From an uncultured Flavobacteriales bacterium (lineage in GTDB: Bacteria; Bacteroidota; Bacteroidia; Flavobacteriales; Schleiferiaceae): a DNA stretch of 64,000 bases. Numbering within the stretch: the stretch's first letter is position 1; the number at the start of each line of letters is the position of its first letter. Both the position numbers and the translations under genes were made by a program. Under the pieces are notes generated by a model. It did no database searches. It saw only the letters and a list, made by a program, of their open reading frames with translations, and was not told where the DNA came from. Location of the stretch: contig CAJXKC010000001.1 of assembly GCA_913055685.1 (NCBI GenBank), positions 1,302,001 to 1,366,000 of the forward strand. Direction: 5' to 3'. This document shows positions 21,912 to 29,778 of the stretch, in pieces.

Positions 21912-23714
21912 ATGGCCGAAGTAGAAGCAAAAGAATATTTGAAAGGAGGCGAGTTCTTAATTCGCACAGTAGAGAGTGATGAGATTTTCATACCAGAAGA
22001 TTTCAGTGAGGAGCAAAAAATGATGGCTCAAGCCACAACAGATTTTATCGAAAAGGAAGTGGTTCCCCAACGCGATCGCTTTGAGAAAAAGGACTATGCC
22101 TTTACCGAAGAGATTATGAAAAAGGCCGGTGAATTAGGTCTATTGGGAATTACTGTTCCCGAAGAGTTTGGTGGCTTAGGTATGGACTTTAACACTTCTA
22201 TGTTGGTTTGTGACCGCATTTCGGGAGTATCTGGATCCTTATCTACCGCTTATGGAGCTCACACCGGAATTGGCACTTTGCCCGTGCAGTTGTACGGTAC
22301 CGATGCCCAGCGTGAAAAGTATTTACCCGGCCTAGCGAGCGGCGAGATTATGGGCGCTTATTGTTTGACTGAGCCTGGAGCAGGTTCGGATGCCAATAGT
22401 GGTAAAACCAAAGCTGAGCTTACCGAGGATGGCAAGCATTACAAGATAAACGGACAGAAGATTTGGATTTCGAATGCCGGTTTTGCCAATTTATTTACGG
22501 TTTTTGCGCGCATTGAAGACGACAAATACCTTACCGCCTTCTTGGTAGAGCGCGGTACTGAAGGTATGAGCTTTGGGGAGGAAGAACATAAATTGGGAAT
22601 TCATGCCAGCTCTACTCGTCAGGTGTTTTTTAATGACTGTATTGTACCAGTAGAGAATATGTTGGGCGAGCGTAATGGCGGCTTTAAGATCGCTATGAAT
22701 GCCTTGAACTATGGCCGAATTAAACTAGCGGTAGCTTGTTTGGATGCCGCTCGTCGCGTGATTAGTTATGGTGTTTCTTATGCTAATGAGCGCAAACAAT
22801 TCGGAGTTTCCATTTCAAGCTTTGGTGCCATTCAGCAAAAGCTAGCCGAAATGACCACCAAGACCTGGGTAGCCGAGTCAGCCGTTTACCGCGCCGGTCA
22901 GGATATCGAAAACCATATCATTCGTTTACAAGAAGGAGGCATGTCTTCGGCCGAAGCAAAATTAAAAGGGGTTGAAGAATATGCCATCGAATGTGCCATC
23001 CTAAAGGTATTAGGATCGGAAGTAGGAAGCTATGTTGCCGATGAAGGCATCCAGATTTATGGTGGCATGGGCTACAGTGCCGATGCGCCAATGGAACAAG
23101 CTTATCGCGATGTACGAATTGCCCGGATCTACGAAGGGACCAATGAGATTAATCGTCTACACTCCGTAGCGATGTTATTGAAAAAAGCCTTGAAAGGCGA
23201 AATGGATTTGATGAGTCCGGCTATGAAAGTAGCAGGCGAATTAATGGAAATTCCTTCTTTCGATACGCCCGATTATTCGGTGTTATTTGCTGAAGAAAAG
23301 GAGATCATCGAAAAACTCAAGAAATCCATTTTAATGGTTGCTGGTAAGGCAGTAGAGACCTTCGGAATGGACTTAGAGGCCGAGCAGGAGATTATTATGA
23401 ATGCCGCTGAAATGCTTATCGAGGTGTATGCCGCTGAATCTGGTATTTTGCGGGCCGAGAAATTGGCTAAGCAGAAAGGTGAAGAGGCAGTAGCCCACGA
23501 GATTAATATGGCCAAATTGTATTTGCATGGCGCCATGGAGCAAGTAGCCAAGCATGGACGAGAGGCGATTTACAGCTTTGCCGAAGGTGATGAACAACGC
23601 ATGATGCTCATGGGCTTAAAGCGTTTCACTAAAGCGGCCAATCCTTATAATTTAAAAACACTACGTCGCAGCATTGCGGCCAAAGTGATTTCGGACAATA
23701 AGTACCCATTTTAA
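21912..23714 (+). CDS. Acyl-CoA dehydrogenase (FadE/VLCAD-like)
   Basis: The 600-residue flavoenzyme catalyses the first oxidation of fatty-acyl-CoA. The core (about 30-430) includes AYCLTEPGAGSDANS (FAD-binding), KIWISNAGFANLFTVFA, YANERKQFGVSIS and IQIYGGMGYSADAPMEQAYRDVRIARIYEGTNEINR with the catalytic Glu in YEGT. A C-terminal extension of about 170 helical residues makes it longer than the usual 380 and matches long-chain enzymes such as Bacillus FadE. The shared upstream palindrome links it to the MarR/fadBA genes 4 kb away, completing the pathway in this window. Flanked by terminators, it is a single-gene unit. Confidence 0.93.
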   Translation: MAEVEAKEYLKGGEFLIRTVESDEIFIPEDFSEEQKMMAQATTDFIEKEVVPQRDRFEKKDYAFTEEIMKKAGELGLLGITVPEEFGGLGMDFNTSMLVCDRISGVSGSLSTAYGAHTGIGTLPVQLYGTDAQREKYLPGLASGEIMGAYCLTEPGAGSDANSGKTKAELTEDGKHYKINGQKIWISNAGFANLFTVFARIEDDKYLTAFLVERGTEGMSFGEEEHKLGIHASSTRQVFFNDCIVPVENMLGERNGGFKIAMNALNYGRIKLAVACLDAARRVISYGVSYANERKQFGVSISSFGAIQQKLAEMTTKTWVAESAVYRAGQDIENHIIRLQEGGMSSAEAKLKGVEEYAIECAILKVLGSEVGSYVADEGIQIYGGMGYSADAPMEQAYRDVRIARIYEGTNEINRLHSVAMLLKKALKGEMDLMSPAMKVAGELMEIPSFDTPDYSVLFAEEKEIIEKLKKSILMVAGKAVETFGMDLEAEQEIIMNAAEMLIEVYAAESGILRAEKLAKQKGEEAVAHEINMAKLYLHGAMEQVAKHGREAIYSFAEGDEQRMMLMGLKRFTKAANPYNLKTLRRSIAAKVISDNKYPF

Positions 23715-23742
23715 CGGATAGTAATACATTAAACGGGTATGC

Positions 23743-23776
23743 AAAAGCCTCCTTTCGGGAGGCTTTTTCTTTTTTG
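23743..23776 (+). terminator. Rho-independent terminator after the acyl-CoA dehydrogenase gene
   Basis: AAAAGCCTCC-TTTC-GGGAGGCTTTTT is a 10-bp stem with a tight loop followed by CTTTTTT. Confidence 0.9.
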
Positions 23777-23809
23777 TACCTTAGAGCTGATTAATCTTTA
23801 TACTCTGCT

Positions 23810-25447
23810 ATGATTCGCTATTTTCTATTCTGCTTGTTCCTGTCTATGGGCTTATCTGCCCAGAAATTTAATCGCGCAAAGGCTTACACTTTTCATTATA
23901 CCCCGGTTTCCATAGATGTCTTTCCCAATGGAGATATTATTAGTATGACTGAGGGGCATAGCAATATTCAAATCGACTTGCTTTCAGCTGATGGGGATTC
24001 CTTGGCTCAGCACACCCTGCCCTTTTACGGATTTTCTGAAAGCAATCAAATATTGGTTTTAGACTCCAATCTATTTGCCCTTAGCTATGTCGATGTGGGA
24101 GGATGTGATTTTAGGAATTCTGAAGAGCATTTTCTTTTATTGATGGACCGTTCCTTTACTATTGTGGACAGCCTGCATCAATCCTTAGTAAATCCTTTTG
24201 GCCCATCCGCTATGGCTACTTATGATCAAATGATAAAAGGGCTAGGTAGCCAACTTTTGTTTAAAGGTCCCACTCGTTTTTCAATTGTGGATTATGCCAA
24301 CCAACAGTTGAAGGCAGTTTTTGATACGGTCTTCTATCCGAATTTATTTATCAGTGGCTTAGCAAATCTCAATGCCGATAGCGTTTTGATATCGGCGGAT
24401 ACTGTTGCTCAAAGCAATACTCTACTCTGGGTTTACCGCTATTCAGATTCTAGCTTTACCAAAACTGGCTCCTATTTTGGCGAGGAAATGGTCGATTTTG
24501 ATTCTCGATTCTTGGCTTTTCAGCGCTATTGGGGAGATGATAGTTTGTTTCTAGTTTCCAAGCAAAGCTTGCAGATAGATACCGTCTACAACCTTAATTG
24601 GCCCGCTTCTTACTATCTCTATTCGAAGAGCTTAGATGGAAAGATTCTATTGTGGAACCAGCAGAATAACTATGTTGTCTTAGATCCCAGTAATCTTAGT
24701 TTTTCGGATACCGGAACCTTTAAAGCTAATTATGCTCTTCCTGAAAGAATTCTAGATCTGGCTTTGATGGGCGATTACCTGTATGCATTCGGAAGAGTGG
24801 GCTTTGGTGATCTGGTTTGGGAAAAGCGGCGATTTATGCAGCCTGCAGCACCTTACTTTAGCAACTTTAGCTTTCGCTTAGAAGCATTACGTAGTGGATC
24901 TTATGATGCTATTGTTTACAATAACAGCTCCGATACGATTACTAAGATTGGCTTTGGTATTTCCACTGGAGGAAGCGCTTACTACTGTCAAGAAACCGTA
25001 TCAAGAACAATTCGAGATGGATTGAATTTGGCGCCTAATGATAGTTTAGTCTTAACTTTTATTGGGAATCCTTTTTATTACGATATAAATAGTGGGGCTT
25101 CGACGATTCCATTTTTTGCCTATATGGTAAATGATTTGCCCTTAGAGCCTGGGGATAAACTTCCAACTTCCACGCTTTTGACTAATCCGGAGCTGCCCTT
25201 ACAAGCCTATAAGCTTTACCCAAACCCAATCCATGATGTTCTGAATCTCGATCTAGAAGGGCAATTTGAATTTATAGGAGATGTCTCTATCTACAGTTTA
25301 AGCGGTAAATGTTTGCGACGTGAAAGTCTTGATACAAGGATTAGGTCGAGCCATCAAATTGATTTAAAGGACCTTTCGCCAGGGCTTTACATTTTAGAAT
25401 TAAAAGCTGGTTCAAAAAGTCACCAGCAGAAGATTCTTAAACTCTAA
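23810..25447 (+). CDS. Secreted protein with T9SS sorting domain, unknown function
   Basis: The 545-residue protein has a signal peptide (MIRYFLFCLFLSMGLSAQ). Its body of repeated beta-strands (SIDVFPNGDIISMTEGHSNIQIDLLSADGDSLAQ, SLDGKILLWNQQNNYVVLDPSNL) suggests a propeller-like fold but shows no strong family signature. It ends with a type A sorting domain (YKLYPNPIHDVLNLDL ... GLYILELKAG ... QKILKL). It is likely surface-anchored or released. It lies between a terminator and the InsA-like gene and appears monocistronic. Confidence 0.8.
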   Translation: MIRYFLFCLFLSMGLSAQKFNRAKAYTFHYTPVSIDVFPNGDIISMTEGHSNIQIDLLSADGDSLAQHTLPFYGFSESNQILVLDSNLFALSYVDVGGCDFRNSEEHFLLLMDRSFTIVDSLHQSLVNPFGPSAMATYDQMIKGLGSQLLFKGPTRFSIVDYANQQLKAVFDTVFYPNLFISGLANLNADSVLISADTVAQSNTLLWVYRYSDSSFTKTGSYFGEEMVDFDSRFLAFQRYWGDDSLFLVSKQSLQIDTVYNLNWPASYYLYSKSLDGKILLWNQQNNYVVLDPSNLSFSDTGTFKANYALPERILDLALMGDYLYAFGRVGFGDLVWEKRRFMQPAAPYFSNFSFRLEALRSGSYDAIVYNNSSDTITKIGFGISTGGSAYYCQETVSRTIRDGLNLAPNDSLVLTFIGNPFYYDINSGASTIPFFAYMVNDLPLEPGDKLPTSTLLTNPELPLQAYKLYPNPIHDVLNLDLEGQFEFIGDVSIYSLSGKCLRRESLDTRIRSSHQIDLKDLSPGLYILELKAGSKSHQQKILKL

Positions 25448-25509
25448 AAACTGTCACCTTTACATTTGTTTGCTAAATTGATATATCTTTGCTAAAAAGG
25501 TATACTTAA

Positions 25510-25929
25510 ATGCAAGAGCGAATATGTCCCAATTGTGGTCACGATAAATCCACCAAAAGTGGAGTGGTTAAGGGTCGTCAGCGCTATAAATGTAAAGCTT
25601 GTTCCTACAACTATACGGTAGCACGCAAAGGCAAGAAAATCGATAATTACTACGTGACTAAGGCTTTGCAATTATACCTTGAAGGTCTTTCCTACCGTGA
25701 GATAGAGCGAATATTGGGGGTCTCCCATGTAAGCATTATTAATTGGGTAAAGCAGCATAAAGTAGAAAGACCCGAACAGGGCGATTACCATCCTACCTAT
25801 CGCATTTTAACTCATGCCGAATTGATGGCTTTTTACCAGAACCCCCAAAACTTAAAAGGGGCGGGCATGGTGGTAACCGAGCTCGGGGATAAGTATATGC
25901 TAATCCGCTGGGAGCGCTTTAGGGACTAG
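25510..25929 (+). CDS. Zinc-ribbon/HTH protein related to IS1 InsA, without transposase
   Basis: The 139-residue protein begins with a zinc ribbon of the InsA type (CPNCGHDKSTKSGVVKGRQRYKCKACSYNY; Cys pairs 15-20 residues apart). A helix-turn-helix follows (ALQLYLEGLSYREIERILGVSHVSIINWVKQH). The C-terminal 45 residues (PTYRILTHAELMAFYQNP ... GDKYMLIRWERFRD) are not transposase-like. No InsB, DDE domain or terminal inverted repeats were seen around it, so it is more likely a domesticated DNA-binding protein than an IS fragment. It precedes the porin/acetate module on the same strand. A regulatory role there is inference. Confidence 0.8.
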   Translation: MQERICPNCGHDKSTKSGVVKGRQRYKCKACSYNYTVARKGKKIDNYYVTKALQLYLEGLSYREIERILGVSHVSIINWVKQHKVERPEQGDYHPTYRILTHAELMAFYQNPQNLKGAGMVVTELGDKYMLIRWERFRD

Positions 25930-26043
25930 GATTTAGCAACATATTTACCGAAAAACTATACCATTTTTCATTTTATTGGTCAAAAAGCTAACCTTCGAAT
26001 TGCTCAAACGGAGGGTCCGTGGCATTCAACCAATTCAACAACA

Positions 26044-27363
26044 ATGAAAAAATGGCTATTCGCTTTCGCGCTGATTTTCATTTCCTTAAACACTATTCAG
26101 GCTCAGGGTTATTCTGAGTATACAGGAGGAATGAAGGTTAAGCTTAATGACGATGGAAGTAAATATTTCCGGCTCATTACCTGGCATCAGGTATGGCTGC
26201 GTTACAATCAAAACAATACGGGTAGTACGCGCTCGGGTGTGGCTCAGGATGCTACTACCGATGTAGGCTTACGTCGTTCTCGTTTTTTAATGTATACCCA
26301 ATTAAACGATCGTTTCTTAATCTTAACCCACTTTGGTATCAATAACCAGAATGCGGTGAGTGGGGGATACCTTGGTTTTGATGGTAAAAAACCCCAACTC
26401 TACATGCATGATGCTTGGGTCGAGTACACCGTACTAAAAAAGTATTTAAATATTGGCGGTGGCTTGCATTATTGGAATGGCTTAAGCCGCATGACCAATG
26501 CCTCTACCCTAAACCTGATGGCCTTTGATGCGCCTATATTAAACTGGGCGACCATTGAAGCAACTGATCAGTTTGCCCGTAAGTTGGGGATCTACGCCAA
26601 AGGAAAACTGGGTAAACTCGCTTATCAAGTGGCGGTAAATGATCCCTTTAAAACCAATGTAGGTGGAGCAATTGCTACCGATAGAGCAAACTACAATCCT
26701 CAGAATGTAGGGAAGGTCTTTGAAGGTTATTTCCAATACGAGTTTTGGGATGCCGAAGGAAACCTATTACCATATCGAGTAGGTACTTATTTAGGCACTA
26801 AAAAGGTCTTCAATATTGGAGCGGGTTTTATTAGCAATGCCGATGCAATGTGGTATACCAATAGCACTGGAGATACCGTGACCTCCGGAATGAACCTCTT
26901 TGCAGTCGACGCTTTTCTAGATTATCCTTTAAGTAATGGTGGCGCCCTAACCGCTTATGCGGCGGCCTATTTCAATGATTATGGCCCCAACCACGTGCGT
27001 AATATTGGGATAATGAATCCCGCCGATGGTTCCAATGGCGCTGCCGGTCTGCGCGGTAATGCCTTCCCGGTAATCGGAACCGGTACCAGCATCTACACCC
27101 AAATCGGCTATATGCTACCTAAAAAACGCGATGACCTTATCTGGCAGCCCTATGCCGCTTTAATCTATAACAGTTTCGAAGGGGTGCAAAATAGTGCTGG
27201 GGAACAAGTTCCGGTTACAGTATTCGATCTGGGAGTGAACGCTTATTTAGCCGGCCACCATTCTAAGCTTACCCTTAATTACCGCCATCGACCCGATTTC
27301 AGCGATGCCGATAATGTAAGCTACAAGCCAGAGCTCACTTTACAAGCAATGATTTATTTATAG
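26044..27363 (+). CDS. Outer-membrane porin of the short-chain carboxylate module
   Basis: The 439-residue protein has a signal peptide (MKKWLFAFALIFISLNTIQAQ) and dense amphipathic strands throughout: FRLITWHQVWLRYNQN, SRFLMYTQLNDRFLILTHFGIN, KLTLNYRHRPDF, and the final ELTLQAMIYL. It resembles phosphate-selective or anion porins of Bacteroidota (OprO/OprP-like). It lies upstream of a carboxylate symporter and two acyl-CoA synthetases, so it probably admits acetate or propionate. The 150-nt gap to the next gene contains purine-rich and CTAGACTC-type repeats, so cotranscription is uncertain. Confidence 0.82.
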   Translation: MKKWLFAFALIFISLNTIQAQGYSEYTGGMKVKLNDDGSKYFRLITWHQVWLRYNQNNTGSTRSGVAQDATTDVGLRRSRFLMYTQLNDRFLILTHFGINNQNAVSGGYLGFDGKKPQLYMHDAWVEYTVLKKYLNIGGGLHYWNGLSRMTNASTLNLMAFDAPILNWATIEATDQFARKLGIYAKGKLGKLAYQVAVNDPFKTNVGGAIATDRANYNPQNVGKVFEGYFQYEFWDAEGNLLPYRVGTYLGTKKVFNIGAGFISNADAMWYTNSTGDTVTSGMNLFAVDAFLDYPLSNGGALTAYAAAYFNDYGPNHVRNIGIMNPADGSNGAAGLRGNAFPVIGTGTSIYTQIGYMLPKKRDDLIWQPYAALIYNSFEGVQNSAGEQVPVTVFDLGVNAYLAGHHSKLTLNYRHRPDFSDADNVSYKPELTLQAMIYL

Positions 27364-27367
27364 CCGA

Positions 27368-27500
27368 AAAGGGGAAGAGGAGAAGAGGAGAAGAGTTTGA
27401 ATGAATTCTTTCTGGAATGGGACCCCTGCCAAACTGATGGAATAATACTAATTAATCATACTAATCTCCAGACTCTTAACTCTAGACTCTAGATTCTAAA
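27368..27500. repeat. Purine-rich and CTAGACTCT-type low-complexity repeat
   Basis: It contains GAAGAGGAGAAGAGGAGAAG (27375 onward), then a spacer and ACTCTTAACTCTAGACTCTAG (about 27471-27491). It resembles the 7-8-nt periodic arrays elsewhere and lies between the porin and the symporter genes. Confidence 0.5.
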
Positions 27501-27511
27501 ATCTATTAAAC

Positions 27512-27772
27512 ATGAAAGACCACACTGAAGCGTATAAATACTGGCGCGAAAACTTAAAACTGCTGACCATCCTACTCAGCATCTGGTTCCTGGTTTCTTA
27601 CGGAGCCGGAATCCTATTCGTAGACTTTTTAAACCAATTCCGCATGGGAGGTTTCCCAGTCGGTTTCTGGTTCGCCCAACAGGGATCGATTGTCACCTTC
27701 GTGGTGCTCATCTTCGTGTACGTGTATAAAATGAATAAGCTCGATGCCAAATACGGCTACACCGAGAAATAA
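27512..27772 (+). CDS. DUF4212 small subunit of sodium/solute symporter
   Basis: The 86-residue protein has two membrane helices (LLTILLSIWFLVSYGAGILFV and FWFAQQGSIVTFVVLIFVYVYKM) and the family signature YWRENLKLL ... GGFPVGFWFAQQGS. DUF4212 proteins are encoded immediately before an SSS-family large subunit, as here (18-nt gap). It probably stabilises or modulates the carrier in the inner membrane. This is a strong family call with mechanism unknown. Confidence 0.93.
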   Translation: MKDHTEAYKYWRENLKLLTILLSIWFLVSYGAGILFVDFLNQFRMGGFPVGFWFAQQGSIVTFVVLIFVYVYKMNKLDAKYGYTEK

Positions 27773-27790
27773 TTTAAAAAGCAAAGGATT

Positions 27791-29497
27791 ATGGATATTC
27801 AAATCATGACCTACATTATCGTAGGTATCACTTTTGCCCTTTATATCGGTATTGCTATTTGGAGCCGTGCCGGATCAACCAAGGAATTTTATGTGGCCGG
27901 TGGTGGGGTTTCGCCGCTTGCCAATGGTTTAGCCACCGCAGCCGACTGGATGTCTGCGGCATCTTTTATCTCCATGGCGGGATTAATCTCTACCCAGGGT
28001 TACGACGGTTCAGTTTACCTGATGGGTTGGACCGGAGGTTATGTGCTCCTGGCCCTTTTACTGGCACCTTATCTGCGCAAGTTCGGCAAGTTTACCGTGC
28101 CCGACTTTATTGGAGATCGCTATTATAGTAATGCCGCGCGTACGGTAGCCATTATCGCCGCTCTCTTTGTTTCCTTTACTTATGTAGCCGGACAAATGCG
28201 TGGGGTAGGGGTAGTTTTCTCCCGCTTCCTTGAGGTAGATGTTACTACCGGGGTAATTATCGGTATGGTGATCGTATTGATCTACGCCGTATTGGGAGGT
28301 ATGAAAGGTATTACCTATACCCAGGTGGCGCAATACTGCGTCCTCATTTTCGCCTTTATGGTGCCTGCGGTATTTATCTCCATGATGCTTACCGGAAATA
28401 TTATTCCTCAGTTTGGAATGGGTGGTCAATTAGAAGATGGGACCTACCTTCTCGATAAACTCAACCAACTGAATCAGGAATTAGGCTTTGCCTCCTATAC
28501 CGACGGGTCTAAGAGCAAGGTGGATGTATTTTTCATCACCGCTGCCCTCATGTTAGGAACGGCAGGCTTACCGCACGTAATCGTACGTTTCTTTACCGTG
28601 CCTAAAGTGCGTGATGCGCGTAAGTCAGCCGGCTATGCCCTATTGTTTATTGCCATTCTTTACACCACGGCTCCGGCTATTGCGGTATTTGCGCGTACCA
28701 ATCTTATTCAGACGGTGAACGACAAGCCTTACAGCGAAATGCCAGCTTGGGTGGGTAATTGGGAGCAAACCGGTCTCTTAGCCTGGGAGGATAAAAATGC
28801 CGACGGCATGGTGCAAATGCGCAAAAGCCCCGATCAAAATGAATTGATGGTAGATAAGGACATTATCGTATTAGCCAATCCCGAAATTGCCAACCTTCCG
28901 GTTTGGGTAATCGCCTTAGTAGCGGCGGGTGGCTTAGCGGCGGCTCTTTCTACGGCAGCCGGTTTATTATTGGTAATTTCTACGGCCATTTCTCACGATT
29001 TATTGAAGAAGCAGTTAATGCCCGATATCTCAGAGCGCGGTGAATTATTAGCCGCACGTTTCTCTGCCTTTATCGCGGTATCTGTAGCTGGTTATTTCGG
29101 AATTAATCCACCCGATTATGTAGCAGCGGTGGTAGCGCTGGCCTTCGGATTAGCCGCGGCCTCTTTCTTCCCTGCGATTATTCTGGGAATCTTTATGAAG
29201 AAAATGAATAAGGAAGGTGCGATAGCGGGAATGATTGCTGGTTTAGCCTTGATGTGTTTCTACATCCTTAAGTTCAAGTTTGGCGTTTTCGACGGTGGAA
29301 AAGAGGCTGTAGCCGGATTAAAAGCCGATTGGTGGTTTGGCATTAGCCCTGAAGGTTTTGGTACCGTAGCCATGTTATTCAACTTGGCGGTGAGTCTGGT
29401 GGTGATGAAGTTAACCCCAGAAACCCCCGAAGATGTACAAGAACTAGTAGAGGATATCCGCATCCCCAGTGGAGCAGGAGAGGCCCATGCACACTAA
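27791..29497 (+). CDS. Sodium/solute symporter, large subunit (ActP-like)
   Basis: The 568-residue carrier has about 13 hydrophobic helices with SSS-family landmarks: FYVAGGGVSPLANGLATAADWMSAASFISMAGLI, GGYVLLALLLAPYLRKFGKFTVPDFIGDRY and AAGGLAAALSTAAGLLLVISTAISHDL (Na+-site region). A loop at about 325-365 (NWEQTGLLAWEDKNADGMVQMRK) is a typical insertion of the DUF4212-paired subgroup. The downstream acetyl- and propionyl-CoA synthetases make acetate or propionate the likely substrates (inference). A terminator follows, so the sensor genes are a separate transcript or rely on readthrough. Confidence 0.9.
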   Translation: MDIQIMTYIIVGITFALYIGIAIWSRAGSTKEFYVAGGGVSPLANGLATAADWMSAASFISMAGLISTQGYDGSVYLMGWTGGYVLLALLLAPYLRKFGKFTVPDFIGDRYYSNAARTVAIIAALFVSFTYVAGQMRGVGVVFSRFLEVDVTTGVIIGMVIVLIYAVLGGMKGITYTQVAQYCVLIFAFMVPAVFISMMLTGNIIPQFGMGGQLEDGTYLLDKLNQLNQELGFASYTDGSKSKVDVFFITAALMLGTAGLPHVIVRFFTVPKVRDARKSAGYALLFIAILYTTAPAIAVFARTNLIQTVNDKPYSEMPAWVGNWEQTGLLAWEDKNADGMVQMRKSPDQNELMVDKDIIVLANPEIANLPVWVIALVAAGGLAAALSTAAGLLLVISTAISHDLLKKQLMPDISERGELLAARFSAFIAVSVAGYFGINPPDYVAAVVALAFGLAAASFFPAIILGIFMKKMNKEGAIAGMIAGLALMCFYILKFKFGVFDGGKEAVAGLKADWWFGISPEGFGTVAMLFNLAVSLVVMKLTPETPEDVQELVEDIRIPSGAGEAHAH

Positions 29498-29508
29498 TAT
29501 TTAAGATG

Positions 29509-29549
29509 AAGAGAGGGCTTCTCCTACGGGAGGGGTCTTCTCTTTTTTT
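29509..29549 (+). terminator. Terminator after the symporter
   Basis: AGAGAGGGCTTCTCC-TACG-GGAGGGGTCTTCTCT forms a long stem using several G-U pairs, followed by TTTTTT. Confidence 0.75.
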
Positions 29550-29598
29550 AGCTGATAAAGATCAGTGTAGTTTTCAATTAGAAAATTAATCTTTGAGA

Positions 29599-29778
29599 AT
29601 GTCGGAAAAAGCCATCAAACGAATTCTGATTATTGCCGTAAGCATTTTACTGCTATCGCCTTTGTTTTGGGATTTTTTCCGCTCCAGTTTGCACTACCTA
29701 CTTTACCTCTTTGGGCTTTTAGTGTTATGGATTTTCCTCCTCTGGCGTCAAAGTTTAAATGATGATGCTTCATCATGA
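29599..29778 (+). CDS. Small two-helix membrane protein preceding the symporter-kinase
   Basis: From ATG 29599 the product has 59 residues: MSEKAIKRILIIAVSILLLSPLFWDFF and LHYLLYLFGLLVLWIFLLWRQSL are two hydrophobic segments with a short polar tail. Its stop overlaps the kinase start by 4 nt (ATGA), evidence that it is translated and coupled. No family is certain; similar tiny proteins precede CbrA-like kinases and may assist assembly (inference). Confidence 0.75.
   Translation: MSEKAIKRILIIAVSILLLSPLFWDFFRSSLHYLLYLFGLLVLWIFLLWRQSLNDDASS

Noticed and set aside
25510-25929. Insertion sequence of the IS1 family
   Set aside because: Only the InsA-like DNA-binding part is present, with an intact private C-terminus; no InsB frame, terminal inverted repeats or target duplication are seen.
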